From contig ML681990.1 of the NCBI GenBank assembly GCA_007922195.1, positions 35,620,109-35,684,108 on the forward strand: a stretch of DNA of 64,000 nt. Direction: 5' to 3'. Source of the stretch: Podocnemis expansa. Taxonomy: Eukaryota; Chordata; Testudines; Podocnemididae. Under the pieces are notes generated by a model. It saw only the letters and a list, made by a program, of their open reading frames with translations. It was not told the origin of the DNA and did no database searches. Positions 1 through 11,943 of this stretch are shown here, in pieces; position 1 is the first letter of the stretch; the number at the start of each line of letters is the position of its first letter. Position numbers and translations under genes: made by a program.

Positions 1-1316
1 ATATAAGAAAAGAAAAGATACATTTTTTCCTATGGCAGTATTTCAAGGATGCAGACAAGTGATAACCTTTCTGTAATTGTAATTTTGAATGGTCACCTAC
101 GCTATCTAGTGATAGAATATCTCAGTTACTGCCTCAGCTCATGTCAGCAGTGCTCTTGAAAGGATATCAGATGTTTTCAATGCCTTTGGAGATTCAAGGA
201 ATTGCACGCTTCATGCATTATTTTACTGCCTGCCTGTTCTAGGGTGTTTTTTGAAGGGTAACATTTAGTGATTAATGGGAGTCTTAATTTGCATGTTCAC
301 TTTTACACTTGTTACAGTGCATTATGTGCCAGTAGGAATACTAAAGTTCAATGAAAATCTCATGCATACTAATGAGAATGCAAATGAGCACTGATGAAAG
401 AATGCCAAAGTCTCAAGGTATTAAATGTCCAGTTATCTTGCAAATTTACACTTGGACAAAGATAGCAAAATAATGAGCACAGAATGCAGAAAGTGCCATA
501 TAGATATAATTAACACCAGCAACATAATTGGACAATATGGAGTGGAGGCAGTCAATTCGTTTTCAGAAGCTTTTCAGAAAAATCCTCCTGTGTTGGTTGC
601 AATCCTTGCATAGCCATATCACCTCCTGCTCCTCCTCTTTGCTAGACCTAACATTTCTTGACTGACAATATGTGAAAGTATTTTTCTTTGTTGGCATAGG
701 GGAGAGGAGTGGTCGTGTGGAAATTTTTCTAGAGCTAGCCTTCAGTAGATGCATTTTTTTTTAAATTAAAAACAAAGTGTTAAGAAGCACAATTTCAATA
801 ACACACATTAAAGCATCTGTCATACATGTTTCCTTCAATAATAATAAATGTGCTAGAAATTTCATTGCTTCAACCATTTAAAACTGGACTGAACAAAACA
901 CTAGAGGAGTATATTAGAGGTACAATGGGGATTTACTAGATCAGTTCTTTTAAACCTGTGGTCTGTGGATCCAAACTTGCATTCAGAATTTTGAAGGGGT
1001 TTGTAAATGAAAGAAAACCACTGAACTAGATGATTTTTTTTTCTCCATCTCTAAATTTGGGTGCTTGGTGTATTAGGGTAGAGAACACAAAATGCTGTAC
1101 CTATTCTCTCTTGGGTATATGATTTTAATTAGCTGGGATTTGTTAAATAAGGTAATTGCTAGTCATCTATTTATACACACAGTTTCCCTTTAACTGCTGA
1201 TGGTCTTTTCTCATTATTGTCTGTGATTATGGCTTTGATCTTGCAAGCACTTAAGTATATGCCTAATTGTACTCATGTGCTCGAGTTTCACACATACATA
1301 AGTATTTTTTCTCCCT
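1..1316. other. Intronic sequence, nothing recognised
   Basis: AT-rich sequence with only short spurious reading frames. I see no exon, RNA gene or recognisable repeat. Confidence 0.5.
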
Positions 1317-2850
1317 AGAATTGTACAAGATTAGGGTTGGAAGGGCCCACAAGAGGTTATCTAATCCATCCTCCTGCTCAGAATAGAACCAACCCCAATT
1401 AAATCATCCCAGGGCTTTGTCAAGCCATACCTTAGAGGTTTTTAAGGATACTGATTTCACCACCTCCTTAGGTAACCCATGCCAGAGCTTCACCACTCTG
1501 CTTGTGAAAACGTTTTTCCTAATATCCGGTGTAGACCTCCCCCACTGCAATTTAAGACCATTGCTCCTAGTTCTGTTGTCTACTTCCACTTATCTCAGTC
1601 TGCTGGCAATGCTCTTATTAAAGCAGTCCAATATGCTGTGAGACTTCCTGGCAACAAAAGCAAATGGTATTGTGTCCCTATCCTCCTGTCTAACTTCTTG
1701 TCCCCTGTAACCTCCAGGTCTTTTTCTGCAGAACTGCTGCCTAGCTAATTGGTTCCCAGTCTGTAGCAGTGCATGGGATTCTTCCATTCTAAGTGCAGGA
1801 TTCTGTACTTGTCCTTGTTGAAGCCCCTCAGGTTTCTTTTGGCTCAATCCTCTAATTAGTCGAGGTCACTCTGTATCCTATCTGTATGCTCCAGTGTATT
1901 TACTACCCCCCAGGCTTAGTGTCTTCTGCAGACTTGTTGAGAGTGCAGTCCACCTCATCCTCCAGATAATAAATGAAGATGTTGAACAAAACTGCTCTCA
2001 GCACAGACCCCTGGGGCACTCCAGTTGTTACTGGCTCCCAATCTGACATTGAGTTTGGGTCACCTGTTGAGTCCAATGATCTAGCCAGCTTTCTGTCCAT
2101 TTTATAGTCCATTCATCCAACCTACCAGTACTTCTTTTACTTGGTGATAAGAATATTGAGGGAGACCATATCAAAAGGTTTGTTAAAGTCCAGATATATC
2201 ATGTCCATCTCTTTCTTCACATCCACAGACAGAGTCATCTCATTGTAGAAGGCAATCAGGTTGGTCAGACATGACTTACCCTTGGTAAATTCATGCTGAC
2301 TATTCCTGATCACCTTCCTCTCTTCCAGGTACCTCAAAATTGATTCCTTGATGACTTGCTCTATGATTTTTCCAAGGAATGAGGTGAGGCAGTACGGTTT
2401 GTAGTTCCCCTGATTCTCCTTTTTCCTTTTTTTGAAGATGGGCGCTATATTTGCCTTTTTCCAATCATCCAGGACCTACCTGAGCTGCCCTGAGTTTTCA
2501 AAGATAATGGCCAATGGCTCTGCAATCACATTAGCCAACTACCTCAGCACCTTCTGGTGCATTGCATCTGGCCTCAGGGACTCGTGCAAGTGCAGCGTTT
2601 CTAAATAGTCCTGAGCCTGTTTTCTTCAGTGGTGAAGGCTGCTCACCTCCTCCTTGCTTGTGTGCTGCTCAGTGCAGTAGTCTGGGAGCTGACCCTGGTC
2701 TGTGAAGACAGACGAAAAAAAGTCTAGAGCACTTCAGCATTTTCCACATCAGATAACTGCCTTTGTCTTAAGACCTTAGAGAGACATTTTGAGAGTTGTG
2801 GTACAGTATTCCTCCTTCTGTTACACAGGAATTCCTTGCATCAGGCAACG
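1317..2850 (-). mobile_element. CR1 LINE, 5'-truncated, antisense to NDUFAF2
   Basis: A chicken-repeat-1 type non-LTR retrotransposon relic. Read on the minus strand, pieces of the reverse transcriptase ORF appear in the expected order. A fingers/palm segment ends in YLDFNKPFDMVS (about 2140-2340), followed by the VPQGSVL block and a degraded active-site region at 1905-2110 (SAEDTK where the family has an FADDTK-like core). The C-terminal end, with RKNVFTSRVVKLWHGLPKEV, is at 1405-1590. The plus strand at 1335-1380 shows the familiar GGAAGGGCCC...GAGGTTATCTAATCCA signature of the CR1 3' end. Several stops, frameshifts and an internal deletion near 1590 make it non-functional. The upstream limit near 2850 is approximate. 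Confidence 0.93.
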
Positions 2851-5800
2851 TAGGAATCTTTGGCATCACAAATTTATGATTTTCTAATGAAGCTAATTAC
2901 AGATACTAAACAGAATTCATCTGTAACTGTTTGGAAAAGTGGTATCATGTTGTGTTTGGATCAACAAGTTAATTTTAAGGTTCAGTGGTGAGATTTTCTG
3001 GTTCTGGCATTTGGTCCAAAGAAAGTAGGGTGGAACCAGTGCTCAGCTATAAATTCAAAGAGTTTTTTGTTTGGTTTGGTTTGGTTTTTTTGTTTGTTTT
3101 TTTATTTTTATAGGTGGCATGGGGAAATAAGTGTAACATCACAAATATTATAATGTTATCTACACAAATAACATTTGTATGTATATGGGAGTAATGTGAT
3201 GATGTAAGGTTTGATATGATAAATAACTTCATGAATAAGAGATGATGTTATATCACTCCATGATTGTTTCAGCAAACTGAGGGTCATCTCTAAGGAGTAA
3301 AAAATATTTTGAGTAACATTTTTCACTTCATATATTTTGCACATAAAATGTATTTGACTTTGAAAAGTAAAGTTAAAATCCTTTCATATACTGTGTGTAG
3401 AGTTTGGGCTGAGCCAATTAATCTTATAAATTTCACTTCATAACAATACTCCAAATCTCTATCCAAACAAATGGTTAAGAATCCAAGATGGCAGTGGCAT
3501 GTAGGGGAGATGTGATCATCGAAATGCTGTTATTTCAGCAGTCATGTGCAGCTGTAGCTGAAACATGGGCTGATTTCAGAGATCAGATTGTGCAGAACCA
3601 TGAATTGGTGGTATGCTGAAGTTGAAATACAGCAGTGAAGATGCAGTTTAAGAAAACAATAGCAGTTTTACTGAAATGGAAAGCAAGTTACAGATGTTGA
3701 AGGCTGAGGAATCCAAACTGACAGGCTGACTGTAACAAAAGCATCCGTACGGAGATACTGTTGAAAATAATCACCTGTATGTTGAGTTTAAAAACTGCCT
3801 TCTTTATTAAATATTAAAGCTGCCTTCTCCTTCCATTGTTTCCTGTTGCCTCCTTGTTGTTTTGTGTCCATTGCACTCCTTTCATTGTGCTTCTAACATG
3901 TCCATTGCTTTGCCTCTTTCTGTTACATCTGCAGATTTGCTTTTGGTAATGGTCCAAAAATGATCTCTGTTTGAAGAGAAGTTGTGCCATCAGCTTCTCA
4001 CTTGTTCCCTTATTAACAACCATGAGTCACTTCCTTCTTTAGTCTCTTTCTGGTCTTTTTGCAATCTAAATTGCAACTTTAATATGTACTTTATTCAGTG
4101 CGATCAGCTGAGAAGTGTGACAGTTTCATAGATATACCAATTTAGGCTGTGATCTTGCCAAATGTTGCAATGGGGAAAATCTGATAAAAGTGTAAGCGCT
4201 AAAATGGAGTTCTCTAGGGTTTAATAAAAAACCACTTTTTTTGTTTTCTTAACCAGCCTATAGAATAGGATCTAATTTTTTTTACTGTTTTCTGTGAAAA
4301 TTTCATAAACAAGTTGGTGTTGCCTGTTCCATTCTGAAAGACATTTCCGTAGGGGCAAGGTTTAGCCTCTTGAGTATCAGGATTGAAAGGCCTCCAAGGG
4401 AACCCAGGCATATCAGGGAATTGATATATTTAACATAAAAACAAAGAAATTACATAAAAGCATAAATAATGTTGTTGGGAGGTTTCAATGCTAACGTGTT
4501 ATATCTTAGAATTTAGAACACACCAAAACCCAAACACACAAAGGTAGAAAGAGACTGCTCCCTCTAGCCTGCAAGCAAAACCCAGAAACCGCCATCTGCT
4601 CCTAAAGTGGTGGTTAGCAATTCCAACACAGTCCTAAATACTACTTTGAAGTTAACAGCTAGTAGACTGGAAGCAAAAATTGAGGCCTTGTCTACTTGAC
4701 ATTAAAGATAACTTACTATTAGCCTGGTGTTAAAGCTATTAACTTTGGAGTCCTGACTAAATTCCAGATTGGGTAATTTCATTTTGTCCACCTTAATAAT
4801 ACTTCTCTCATTTTTAATTGGATATTTTGTTCCTTCTATCAACAACTTCATGGAATTGCTGGAGCAAATTTATTGCCATGTATCATTTCAGAGGTGGCTG
4901 GGCTGTATTTCACAAATGAAAGTGAAATGATCTCTAGATACGCAGCTTGCAGAATGCTCTTGATCTTTCTACGGAAGTATGACATGAACGTAAGATAGCA
5001 TTAGAAATGGTAAAGGTTGTCTTAATGTGTTCCACAGACCATTTTGGATTGGGAACTTTTATAGACAATCACAACTAATGTCAAGAATTTTTAACAGTCA
5101 CTCTTAATCTAATTTTCAAACACAGTAGGAAAAGTTTTAATGTTTTAATTCTCTGAACACAACAGAACGTTTTTCTGTGTATGTGGAACTGGTTGTCCTT
5201 ACATCTGTCCTGATGCTGTTTACTGACCACTTTCGTTTCTTCTGTATGTTTTGAAACATTATAGTTGGAGAGATGGAGAATATTTGCAGAATGTACCAAA
5301 CATGCACACCGGATTTCGGTCCATTGGAAGCTCAAATAAGCTTAATGCTAGAGCACTCTTGCTTCTAAATGCTGACAAATAATAGATATCTGATGGATTT
5401 GAATTGGCTATTAGTAGTTCATTAATCAAGTGAAGTGATGTCTAACTACAACTTGACAGCATTTTTCTGTAATGCTATAACTTTGGAACAACTTATCTGA
5501 TCAATACTAAAATTTCTGGGACTGTTCAAAGCATCAGTGGGCAGAGTATGATGCGTTTGGTGCAGAATGGAACACTGGAAAAGCTGATTCACAGGCAAAT
5601 CAGGACCCATGGATTTTCTTGTGTTGCAGGTAGAGAATTCTCAGCTGCTGTTCACTAGTGCTGTGTATGCATATTAGAAAAAGCAGTAGCTTAATTTCAC
5701 TGTGGACATTGTCTGTAGCCTGGGCTGTAAGAAAAAGTAGGGGAGCCTTATAGGGAGTGCTGGGTGGGGGGTGAGGGGGAAGGACCTGATAGGGGATGGA

Positions 5801-5940
5801 ATTGGTGATTGGGAGTGGGAAGCAGGGACCCAGAATGGAATGAGAGGAACAAAGCAGAGACCTTGCAAGGTAATTTTGGGGAGTGTTGCTGATGGTGGGT
5901 GTAGTATCTTCATGACAAGAAGAGCTATGTTGAGAAGTCA
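2851..5940. other. Intronic sequence, mostly unrecognised
   Basis: No exon or coding element is visible. A T/G-rich low-complexity tract built on GTTTGGTTTGG sits at about 3063-3110. At 4683 the motif GAGGCCTTGTCTACTTGAC resembles the terminus of the TIR element family seen at 7575 and 11719, but I could not find its partner end. Confidence 0.4.
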
Positions 5941-5944
5941 TTTA

Positions 5945-6720
5945 TTATGAATGTAACACCCATGTGGCCAGATAGAGTCTGCCTTGCAGGCAGCTCTGAC
6001 CAGAGAAGGGTATGTGTGGGAACACAGCAAGGAGAGCCCCTTTGCCCCAGGGGCACCTGTTCCAAACCCCCAGAGTGACCACATGCACACACTGGGATAG
6101 CGCAGGGATTATGGGAATGGGGAAGGTTTATTTACAGAGGTGCAAAGGGGAAACCAACAGGGGAGATGGGGCAGCAGTAACACAGAGTAACAGCTAACAC
6201 AGGGCCCTGCACAGCCCAGCAATAGAGCAGGCTGGAGGCAGACGGGAGCTCTGCATCTGCACCATGAGTTTAGGAGTCCCAGCACAATTCCAGTCCAGCA
6301 ACTCCTAGTCTTCCGCGTGAGCACTTTCCCAGCAAAAGAAAACCCTCTGATGCCTCTTCTGCTGCTCTCTGCGAGCCCAGAGCAACACCCTCCCCACTTA
6401 ACTACCTACATCCTCCCCCCTGAGTTCCAGGTGCTGTACTCATGGCCCCACAGCTCCAGATGGCCGGTCACTGGATGCTGCTCTGTTGTTGGGCCACTCT
6501 CTCCAGCACAGTGTCCTCCTGTGGGTGCTGGCCTGGCATCCCAGGTCAGCCGCTCTGTCTTCCCTGGCTTCAGGCAGGGCCTCTCCCTCTGCTTCCTTCT
6601 CATGGCCTCCAGCTGCTGCCCCCCTCCTCAGCTCCACAAACCCTCTCCCACAGGGCAAAGATCTAAAGGAACCACGCTCCTTAAAACTCCAGGGGGGTTA
6701 CATGAATAAAAACTAAGTAC
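5945..6720. repeat. Possible LTR-like interspersed repeat, GC-rich
   Basis: A compositionally distinct GC-rich block inside AT-rich intron. Like the repeats at 44080 and 56130, it has a TTTATT stretch (about 6128) followed by CTGC/CCAGC-rich sequence with CTGGCAT and TGGGTGCTGG motifs. The open frames on both strands follow this composition bias and look non-coding. The relation to the other two copies is weak and family assignment is open. Confidence 0.3.
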
Positions 6721-7574
6721 AGAATAAGGTAACAGCAGTTCCTCTTACTCTTTGTAGCTGCAAACTGCAACTGCCCTAGCTTGGTCTTACAAGATCTTCA
6801 TGGCTCCAGTGGTTTATAATGGTAAGCTAACTTGAGCATCACCACAGGCACTGAGAGTCTAAATCCAACCTGGTGCCAAAATTTGAAATAAAATACAAGG
6901 ACATCATACACCAATTTGCCTGTTCTGAGCTTATTTTGTTTCTGCCTCAGCAGAAAGTGTGCCATAGGAAACCAAAGACTGTCTGGAAGTGTGGCATCTC
7001 TTCACTTCCAGGAGGACTTGCTAAAACACTATAAAACTAATAAACTATAATAAATGTAGTAGGTGACTTCACAACACCTCAGGTTGCTTTATCACAATCT
7101 TAATCACTCTTGTAGGACATTTCAGCTGTCTTCCCAGTCTGCTGTATTGCAAACCCTCTTAAGGCAATTTCTCATCTGTAAAAGAGCATTCAGTTTCCTG
7201 GTCATTAACATGGCCAGTTTTCTGTATTGTTTTCAGACAGCATCTGTTCTTACTTCACTTGTCTCAGCCAGGTTGCAAGCTACTTGAGAAGATGTTTAGG
7301 ATTCCTTTCCAAGATTTTTGCCTTTATCTTTGGTTGCTGAGATATGAGCCAGGTGAATCATCTGTGATTGCCGTGACTTTGACTGGCCAGTGCCAATCTT
7401 GGCAAATTATCAATGTTCATTTTTTTAACTGTGGAAAAGATCTTACTCCCTTTTTTGTAATATTTGTCTTTATTGTCATCTTGTACTTTCCTAACCTTTT
7501 CCTCACTGTCACAGAGCCCCTTGATCAGCTTTTGGTTTTCCCTGTTATCTGGTGAGTATTTATACATTCCATAA

Positions 7575-8157
7575 ACTCATAGGGCACATCTACACTGCAA
7601 AGGTTTTTTGGGATAAGGAGCCTTATCCCGAAAAACCTTTTCCATGTCCAGGGAGCACATTTTACTATTTTGAAAAAAAGTGCTCCATTATACTGAAACA
7701 CAGGAACACTTTTTTGAAAAAGCTAAAGCAGGCTTATTTTGAAAAAGCACTTTTTTTCAAAATAGCCTTTTTTGAAAAAAGCTCCCCAGTATTTCAATAT
7801 ACGAGAGCACTTTTTTGAAAGCACTAAACCTGGTTATCTGCCAGAAGAAAGGCTGCTTTGAAATAGCTTTTTGAAAAAAGCCATTGCTGGACACGGCAAT
7901 GGCTTTTTTTGAAAATGCCTCCCTATCTTTTAAATTGGCTTTCTTTTTTCTGAAAAAGAGTCTAGGGTGGACTCTCTTTTTTGAAAAAGTGAAAAACACA
8001 GCTATATTTTGAGACAGTGTCTCCTCCTGGACTCCTCTCTTGAAATAACATTTTTTCAAAAAAAGGTTTTTTGACATAGTTATTTCGAATTTATTTCAAT
8101 TTTTTTTTCAAAAAAACCTTTTTTGAAAAAGCATTGCGGTGTAGACATAGCTGTAGG
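7575..8157. mobile_element. Fold-back TIR element (non-autonomous DNA transposon)
   Basis: The left end reads GGGCACATCTACACTGCAA and the right end, reverse complemented, reads AGCTATGTCTACACCGCAA, so the termini are imperfect inverted repeats. The interior is packed with short self-complementary TTTTTTGAAAAA units and has an internal hairpin near 7880-7910 (GCCATTGC...GGCAATGGC). No transposase is encoded. Related ends occur at 11719, 14985 and 16170. The class is unassigned. Confidence 0.75.
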
Positions 8158-8650
8158 CTTTAATGCCAGAAGGGACATCATGATCATCTACTCCAGGGGT
8201 CAGCAACCCAAAAAATAAGAGAAGCCATTTTTTAAAATTCCTTTGATAATCAGGTGTTTTGAGAGCTGCAATGGATGTAACCTACTGGGAGTGGGGGGAG
8301 CTGGGACAGGGCACCTGCCTATAGGGTCCCCTAGCATAGGGCAGGGGGGCTAGAACCAGGAGCGGCCCTCATGTGGCGTCCCCATTCATTGTGGGGAGAG
8401 CCTGGAGCCTGGCATGGGCCACCTGCAGCATCCTCTGGTGGCAAGGGTGGGGGCCAGAGCCAGGAGTAGGTCACCTGCAGACTTGCCCAGTGGTGGTGAG
8501 GGGCAACCTGGAGCCAGGGGCTCAGAGTTGCAAGGAGGCATCCAAAGAGCTGCAGGTTGCAGACCCCTGATCTAGTCTGATGTGCACAGCACAGGCCATA
8601 AAACCTCCCAGACCCACTTCTGTGATAGACCACAATGATTTTGTGAAGGA
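8158..8650 (-). mobile_element. CR1 3'-end fragment split by a hAT-type element
   Basis: The halves 8158-8193 (AGAAGGGACATCATGATCATC) and 8570-8650 (ATCTAGTCTGATGTGCACAGC, then CAGGCCATAAAACCTCCC) join into one continuous CR1 3' end once the 376-bp element between them is removed. A longer copy of the same sequence type is at 39135-39535. The orientation is the same as the CR1 at 1317. Confidence 0.8.
8194..8569. mobile_element. hAT-type miniature element with 8-bp target duplication
   Basis: It starts CAGGGGTCAGCAACC and ends GGTTGCAGACCCCTG, which are complementary termini. The flanks are ATCTACTC (8186-8193) and ATCTAGTC (8570-8577), an 8-bp target duplication matching at 7 of 8 positions. 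Its TCTA core fits the known hAT preference for nTCTAGAn. A related copy is at 61714-62007. Confidence 0.85.
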
Positions 8651-8689
8651 GAAATGTTTGATGAGGTATGCGACCTGTACAGTTAAATA

Positions 8690-9185
8690 CAAACTTGTTG
8701 ACATAATTTAATATGCATAGCCTGGCAACATTTGAGTCCCATTTTATCTTCAGATCTCAGCGTGATCATTACTGCCTGAATCTTTGATTCATCAGGCAAA
8801 ATTCTTTTTGAGGTGAGTCTTTCTCTTATGTATGTTATTCTCATTGCTTGAAATTGACATTTGATCACATTGAATTAAGATTATTAGCTTCTGCAGTCTC
8901 CAGTATGCTGTTTGGTAGCCCCTGATGTGAAGTGGCAGTGCTTCCCCAAATTATGTCATCACTGTACACTTTTATGCCTGCTAGGCCCTCTAGCATCTGG
9001 CTCATTGCATGACAGAATACGTTTTGAGAGGAACATATTTTGAAAAGCAATATTAGGAAGTAATGTCTGCCAAGAAGTGGTTTGAAAGTACAGATCTTGG
9101 AGCTCTGTGTCCAAGAGATCTGCCAAAATCCAGCTGATGCGTCTAATTTGATGCAGAATGTGGCTCCTGCCATCTGGGACCACAC
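8690..9185 (-). pseudogene. Ty3/gypsy reverse transcriptase fragment
   Basis: The minus-strand frame starting at 9185 reads through a KLDASAGFWQI block (the RT motif with the first catalytic aspartate) to VYSDDIIWGS. The YxDD catalytic core is encoded at 8955-8966. A neighbouring frame at 8683-8868 continues with KCQF, ITYI and PDESKIQAV segments, as expected downstream of the palm domain in this superfamily. The switch between frames and the missing residues show that it is dead. The protease and nucleocapsid pieces lie upstream, with other sequence between. Confidence 0.88.
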
Positions 9186-9639
9186 TTTGCTTTTTGTGAG
9201 TTAGTGAAAGTGTCCCCTTTATATTTTAGTTCCATGCCTGAATTGGTCCATATGCAGTCATATCCCCCGCTTTTTTTGTCTGTACTGTTATTGAAGCGCA
9301 AACCTTGTCTCTTGATTCTTATATGATATAGTTTGCAATCAAATTTTGAAGGTTTTTGTCTCGCCTCTTTCTTAATATTTGTGGAAAAATTTGTGTAGTG
9401 TACCCCACAGGCTCTGCCTCTTCTCTTTATCTTGTATGTTACTGAGATACACTCATTGCCTGTGAATAATCTTCATATGAAATTAATACTTTCATAGCTG
9501 GTTCTATGTTGTCTTTCTGTCTCTACGGCATACATCCTCTTAACAAGACCAAGCATCTTGTATATGGGAAGGGCTGAAACACTTTGTTTCCCTCTGCATA
9601 TGACCACAGATTCTTGTTTTATCATTTTTCCATTACATT

Positions 9640-9815
9640 TGTGCACTTATCCACCACTGGAATTGTTCCTTCATAATAGTCTTTCACAGACGCTTTTGAC
9701 TCTTCCAATTTCATGTGATGCTTATATTTTACTATTTCTTTCCTGGTTATTCCATTTACATGTGCTCCGGTGTCTCTCTCGTATATCACATATGTGCTAG
9801 CTATTTGTGTACATT
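9640..9815 (-). pseudogene. Gypsy-type aspartic protease remnant
   Basis: On the minus strand a DTGAHVNGI segment is encoded, with the DTGA triad region at 9763-9774. DTGA followed by a hydrophobic stretch is the active-site signature of retroelement aspartic proteases. The frame then runs KEIVKYK...EESKASVKDYYEG before stops. The position between the nucleocapsid and RT pieces supports the call. The fragment is too short to classify by itself. Confidence 0.65.
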
Positions 9816-9825
9816 TTAATTAGTC

Positions 9826-10701
9826 CAGGGGCATCAAACTTATGGCCTGTTGGCAGGATCTGGCGCGCCAAGGGCACTGATGTGGCCCACAGAGCTGCTG
9901 CCAGGGCTGTACCTGGGAGCTCTTTGCAGATGCAGTGGACAAACGTAGGCTGCCACCAGCAGAGCAGGATTAAACATACTTGTGACTCAGAACACAGGGG
10001 AACAAAGGAAGCGCTTCAGCCAGTCCTGGCTCAGCTCTGCTGTGGTCTGCCAACGAATCAGAGTCTCAATCACAGCAGGCTGGGCCAGCTCCCAGAGAGC
10101 CACTGCACTGTCCCCACCCCCACCCCCAGCTGTTTCATGTCAGTCAGTTGGCGTGCTAATCTGATTGACTGCACGTTGCATGAGTCACAAATAAGAAAAT
10201 GAAAAAGTGCCTTGGGCACATGTGGGAATGAGCCAATCAAAGGCCAGCCAGAACTGAGCCAACCAAAGGACACCATGCTGAATGGCTGACAGTGAGTGGG
10301 TGGGGAGGGGGGAAGCAGGAACACAGCCTGCCTGTGGCTGTGACTGAGACTGTTTGCCTACTGCCAGAATGGTGGAGTAAGTGGAAGGGGAAGGGGAAGG
10401 GGGGGGTCTGGGAGCTGCCTAGCTGGGGACGGGGGAGCCAAGCAGGGGAAGGGGTGTCTGGGACCTGCACAGTAGGAGAAGAGGGCTCAGGTATCCAGCA
10501 TAGCAAAGGAAAGCCCACAGGATAGGGAAAAGGGAAGGTGTGGGAGAGCCTGCAGGGTTGGGGAGGGGGAAGGGAACCCTTGCTGCTCTGAATAGAGCAG
10601 GGGAAAGGGTTGGGGAGCCTCTGTGAACACATGGCCTACAACTGGTATCCTGTCCTCCAAAGTGCCCCCCCCCCACACACATTGGATAAGTTTATCATCC
10701 A
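9826..10701. mobile_element. hAT-type element, GC-rich interior, inserted in gypsy relic
   Basis: It begins CAGGGGCATCAAACTTATGG and ends AAGTTTATCATCCA near 10701. The flanks AATTAGTC (9818-9825) and TGTTAGTC (10702-10709) match at 6 of 8 positions. Both ends and the GC-rich, purine-biased interior (10290-10620) resemble the element at 51871-52251. Long open frames on both strands inside it reflect the biased composition and are not genes. Confidence 0.75.
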
Positions 10702-10719
10702 TGTTAGTCTTTTCTGACT

Positions 10720-11060
10720 CTATTATTGTGCTTTATAACGGATCTTCCACTTCACTTGAGGAAACCCAGGGACTTTCTTGCCTTCGCTGCACAATATGGC
10801 ATAATGATTGACTTCACTGTAGTTGCTACATGTTTTCCTGAATGCTGGGCATTCATCATGGTTGTTACATCACTGCATTTGTTTTCTCTTTTCCATGTTT
10901 CTTTCCTTGGTCAATTTTTGTGAGCTTTTCTCTAGCTGGTTTACCTGTAGTATTCTGTCATGAGCTTTCTGCCTATCTCTAAGCTTTTTATTTGTTACTG
11001 TTTGTTCTACTGTTTGGTATGTACATATTGCCCTTTCTGGCATCAGGTCCATTGCCTAGT
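10720..11060 (-). pseudogene. Gypsy gag remnant with zinc-knuckle pieces
   Basis: The minus strand encodes a basic segment (10870-11052) rich in K, R and Q. It is followed by a Cys/His-rich stretch CSNYSEVNHYAILC with nearby cysteines, resembling the nucleocapsid of Mag-type gypsy elements. Stops interrupt it, for example after the KRKQMQ segment at 10870. Confidence 0.6.
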
Positions 11061-11718
11061 AACTGTTACGCCCCCAGACGATCTGATGTTTAATCAAAGA
11101 GATTTTTAATATTACAAGACTGATATTTTAGTTTTAAGCCTTACAGACTCCTCCCTTGTTTCCCCTTCATTCTATTCTCATCCTGAATGTAGATCTCTCA
11201 TAAGTAACTTTTTTTTCCCCTTTAGGGACACAGTGATCCTCGAACACTTGCATTATTTCTTCGACCCTTCTTCTCTTCCCCCACTACTATCTGTATGGAA
11301 TACATTGTATATATCTAGGACTTCTGTACCTGCCACTGGAACAGTACAGCAATCTGTTCAGTCTTTGGTTTATTTGACCCTGGGCTTTCATATGCAGTTG
11401 AAATTGCTGTCTGAACCTTGTCCAAGCATAAGCAGAACATCCCTTGAGTCTTGGGGCTGATAGGAATTACTTACAGTTGCACAGACCCTGGAGCAGCCAT
11501 CGCAATGTGACCTCTTCCTGGGTCTTTCAGCATGCTGTGCGGCCATCCTGTAGTATCTGCCTGATAAGCATAGTGGGTGTCAAAATAATCCCTGTGTTAG
11601 GAACAAGCATTATGTGGAGAAAAGTAGAACAACTTCCTGCTGCTCTGTGGCTGCTCTGCCATGGACTTCTTTTGTGTCTGCCACTTCAGGAAGTTGTTCC
11701 TGGAGAAATCAGAGCCTG
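11061..11718. other. Intronic sequence, nothing recognised
   Basis: No exon or named repeat was seen. The left portion could be more of the gypsy gag, but I cannot show it. Confidence 0.4.
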
Positions 11719-11943
11719 TAGGTATGTCTACACCGATTGTAGCAATTTTGCACCGTCAGTTAACCCTTTCGGGAGCGATTCATGAAGAGTATGAACTCAG
11801 CCCCAGCGACTTGTGGTTGGCTTTTCCCTAATGTGTAGCGGCAGCTTTAAAAGTTGCTGCTAGTTAAGCAAGGAATTTTGTGTTCCTTGTGTAACTGGCA
11901 GTTGCTTGCTGCTGAATTTGCCTTAAGTGTAGACTAGGGCTCT
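11719..11943. mobile_element. Short TIR element (family of 7575 and 16170)
   Basis: The left end GTAGGTATGTCTACACC and the right end AAGTGTAGACTAGGGC are complementary over the TCTACAC core. It is about 225 bp long with no coding potential. Confidence 0.65.

Larger units (their letters stand above)
8680..11060 (-). pseudogene. Ty3/gypsy retrotransposon relic (gag NC - protease - RT)
   Basis: On the minus strand the order from high to low coordinates is a nucleocapsid-like zinc knuckle (about 10755-10870), an aspartic protease active-site segment (about 9640-9815) and reverse transcriptase (8690-9185). This is the gag-pro-pol order of Ty3/gypsy elements. The RT resembles vertebrate members with a KLDASAGFWQI block and a YxDDI catalytic core. 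A hAT-type element (9826-10701) splits the relic between nucleocapsid and protease. LTRs, RNase H and integrase were not recognised. Frameshifts and stops occur throughout. Confidence 0.8.

Noticed and set aside
5600..5941. 113-residue minus-strand frame
   Set aside because: Pro/Ser-rich translation of a G-rich plus strand, with no known domain, no splice context and several overlapping frames.
10237..10632. 131-residue minus-strand frame, Pro/Ser-rich
   Set aside because: It sits in the purine-biased interior of a hAT-type element whose other copy (51871-52251) does not keep the frame.
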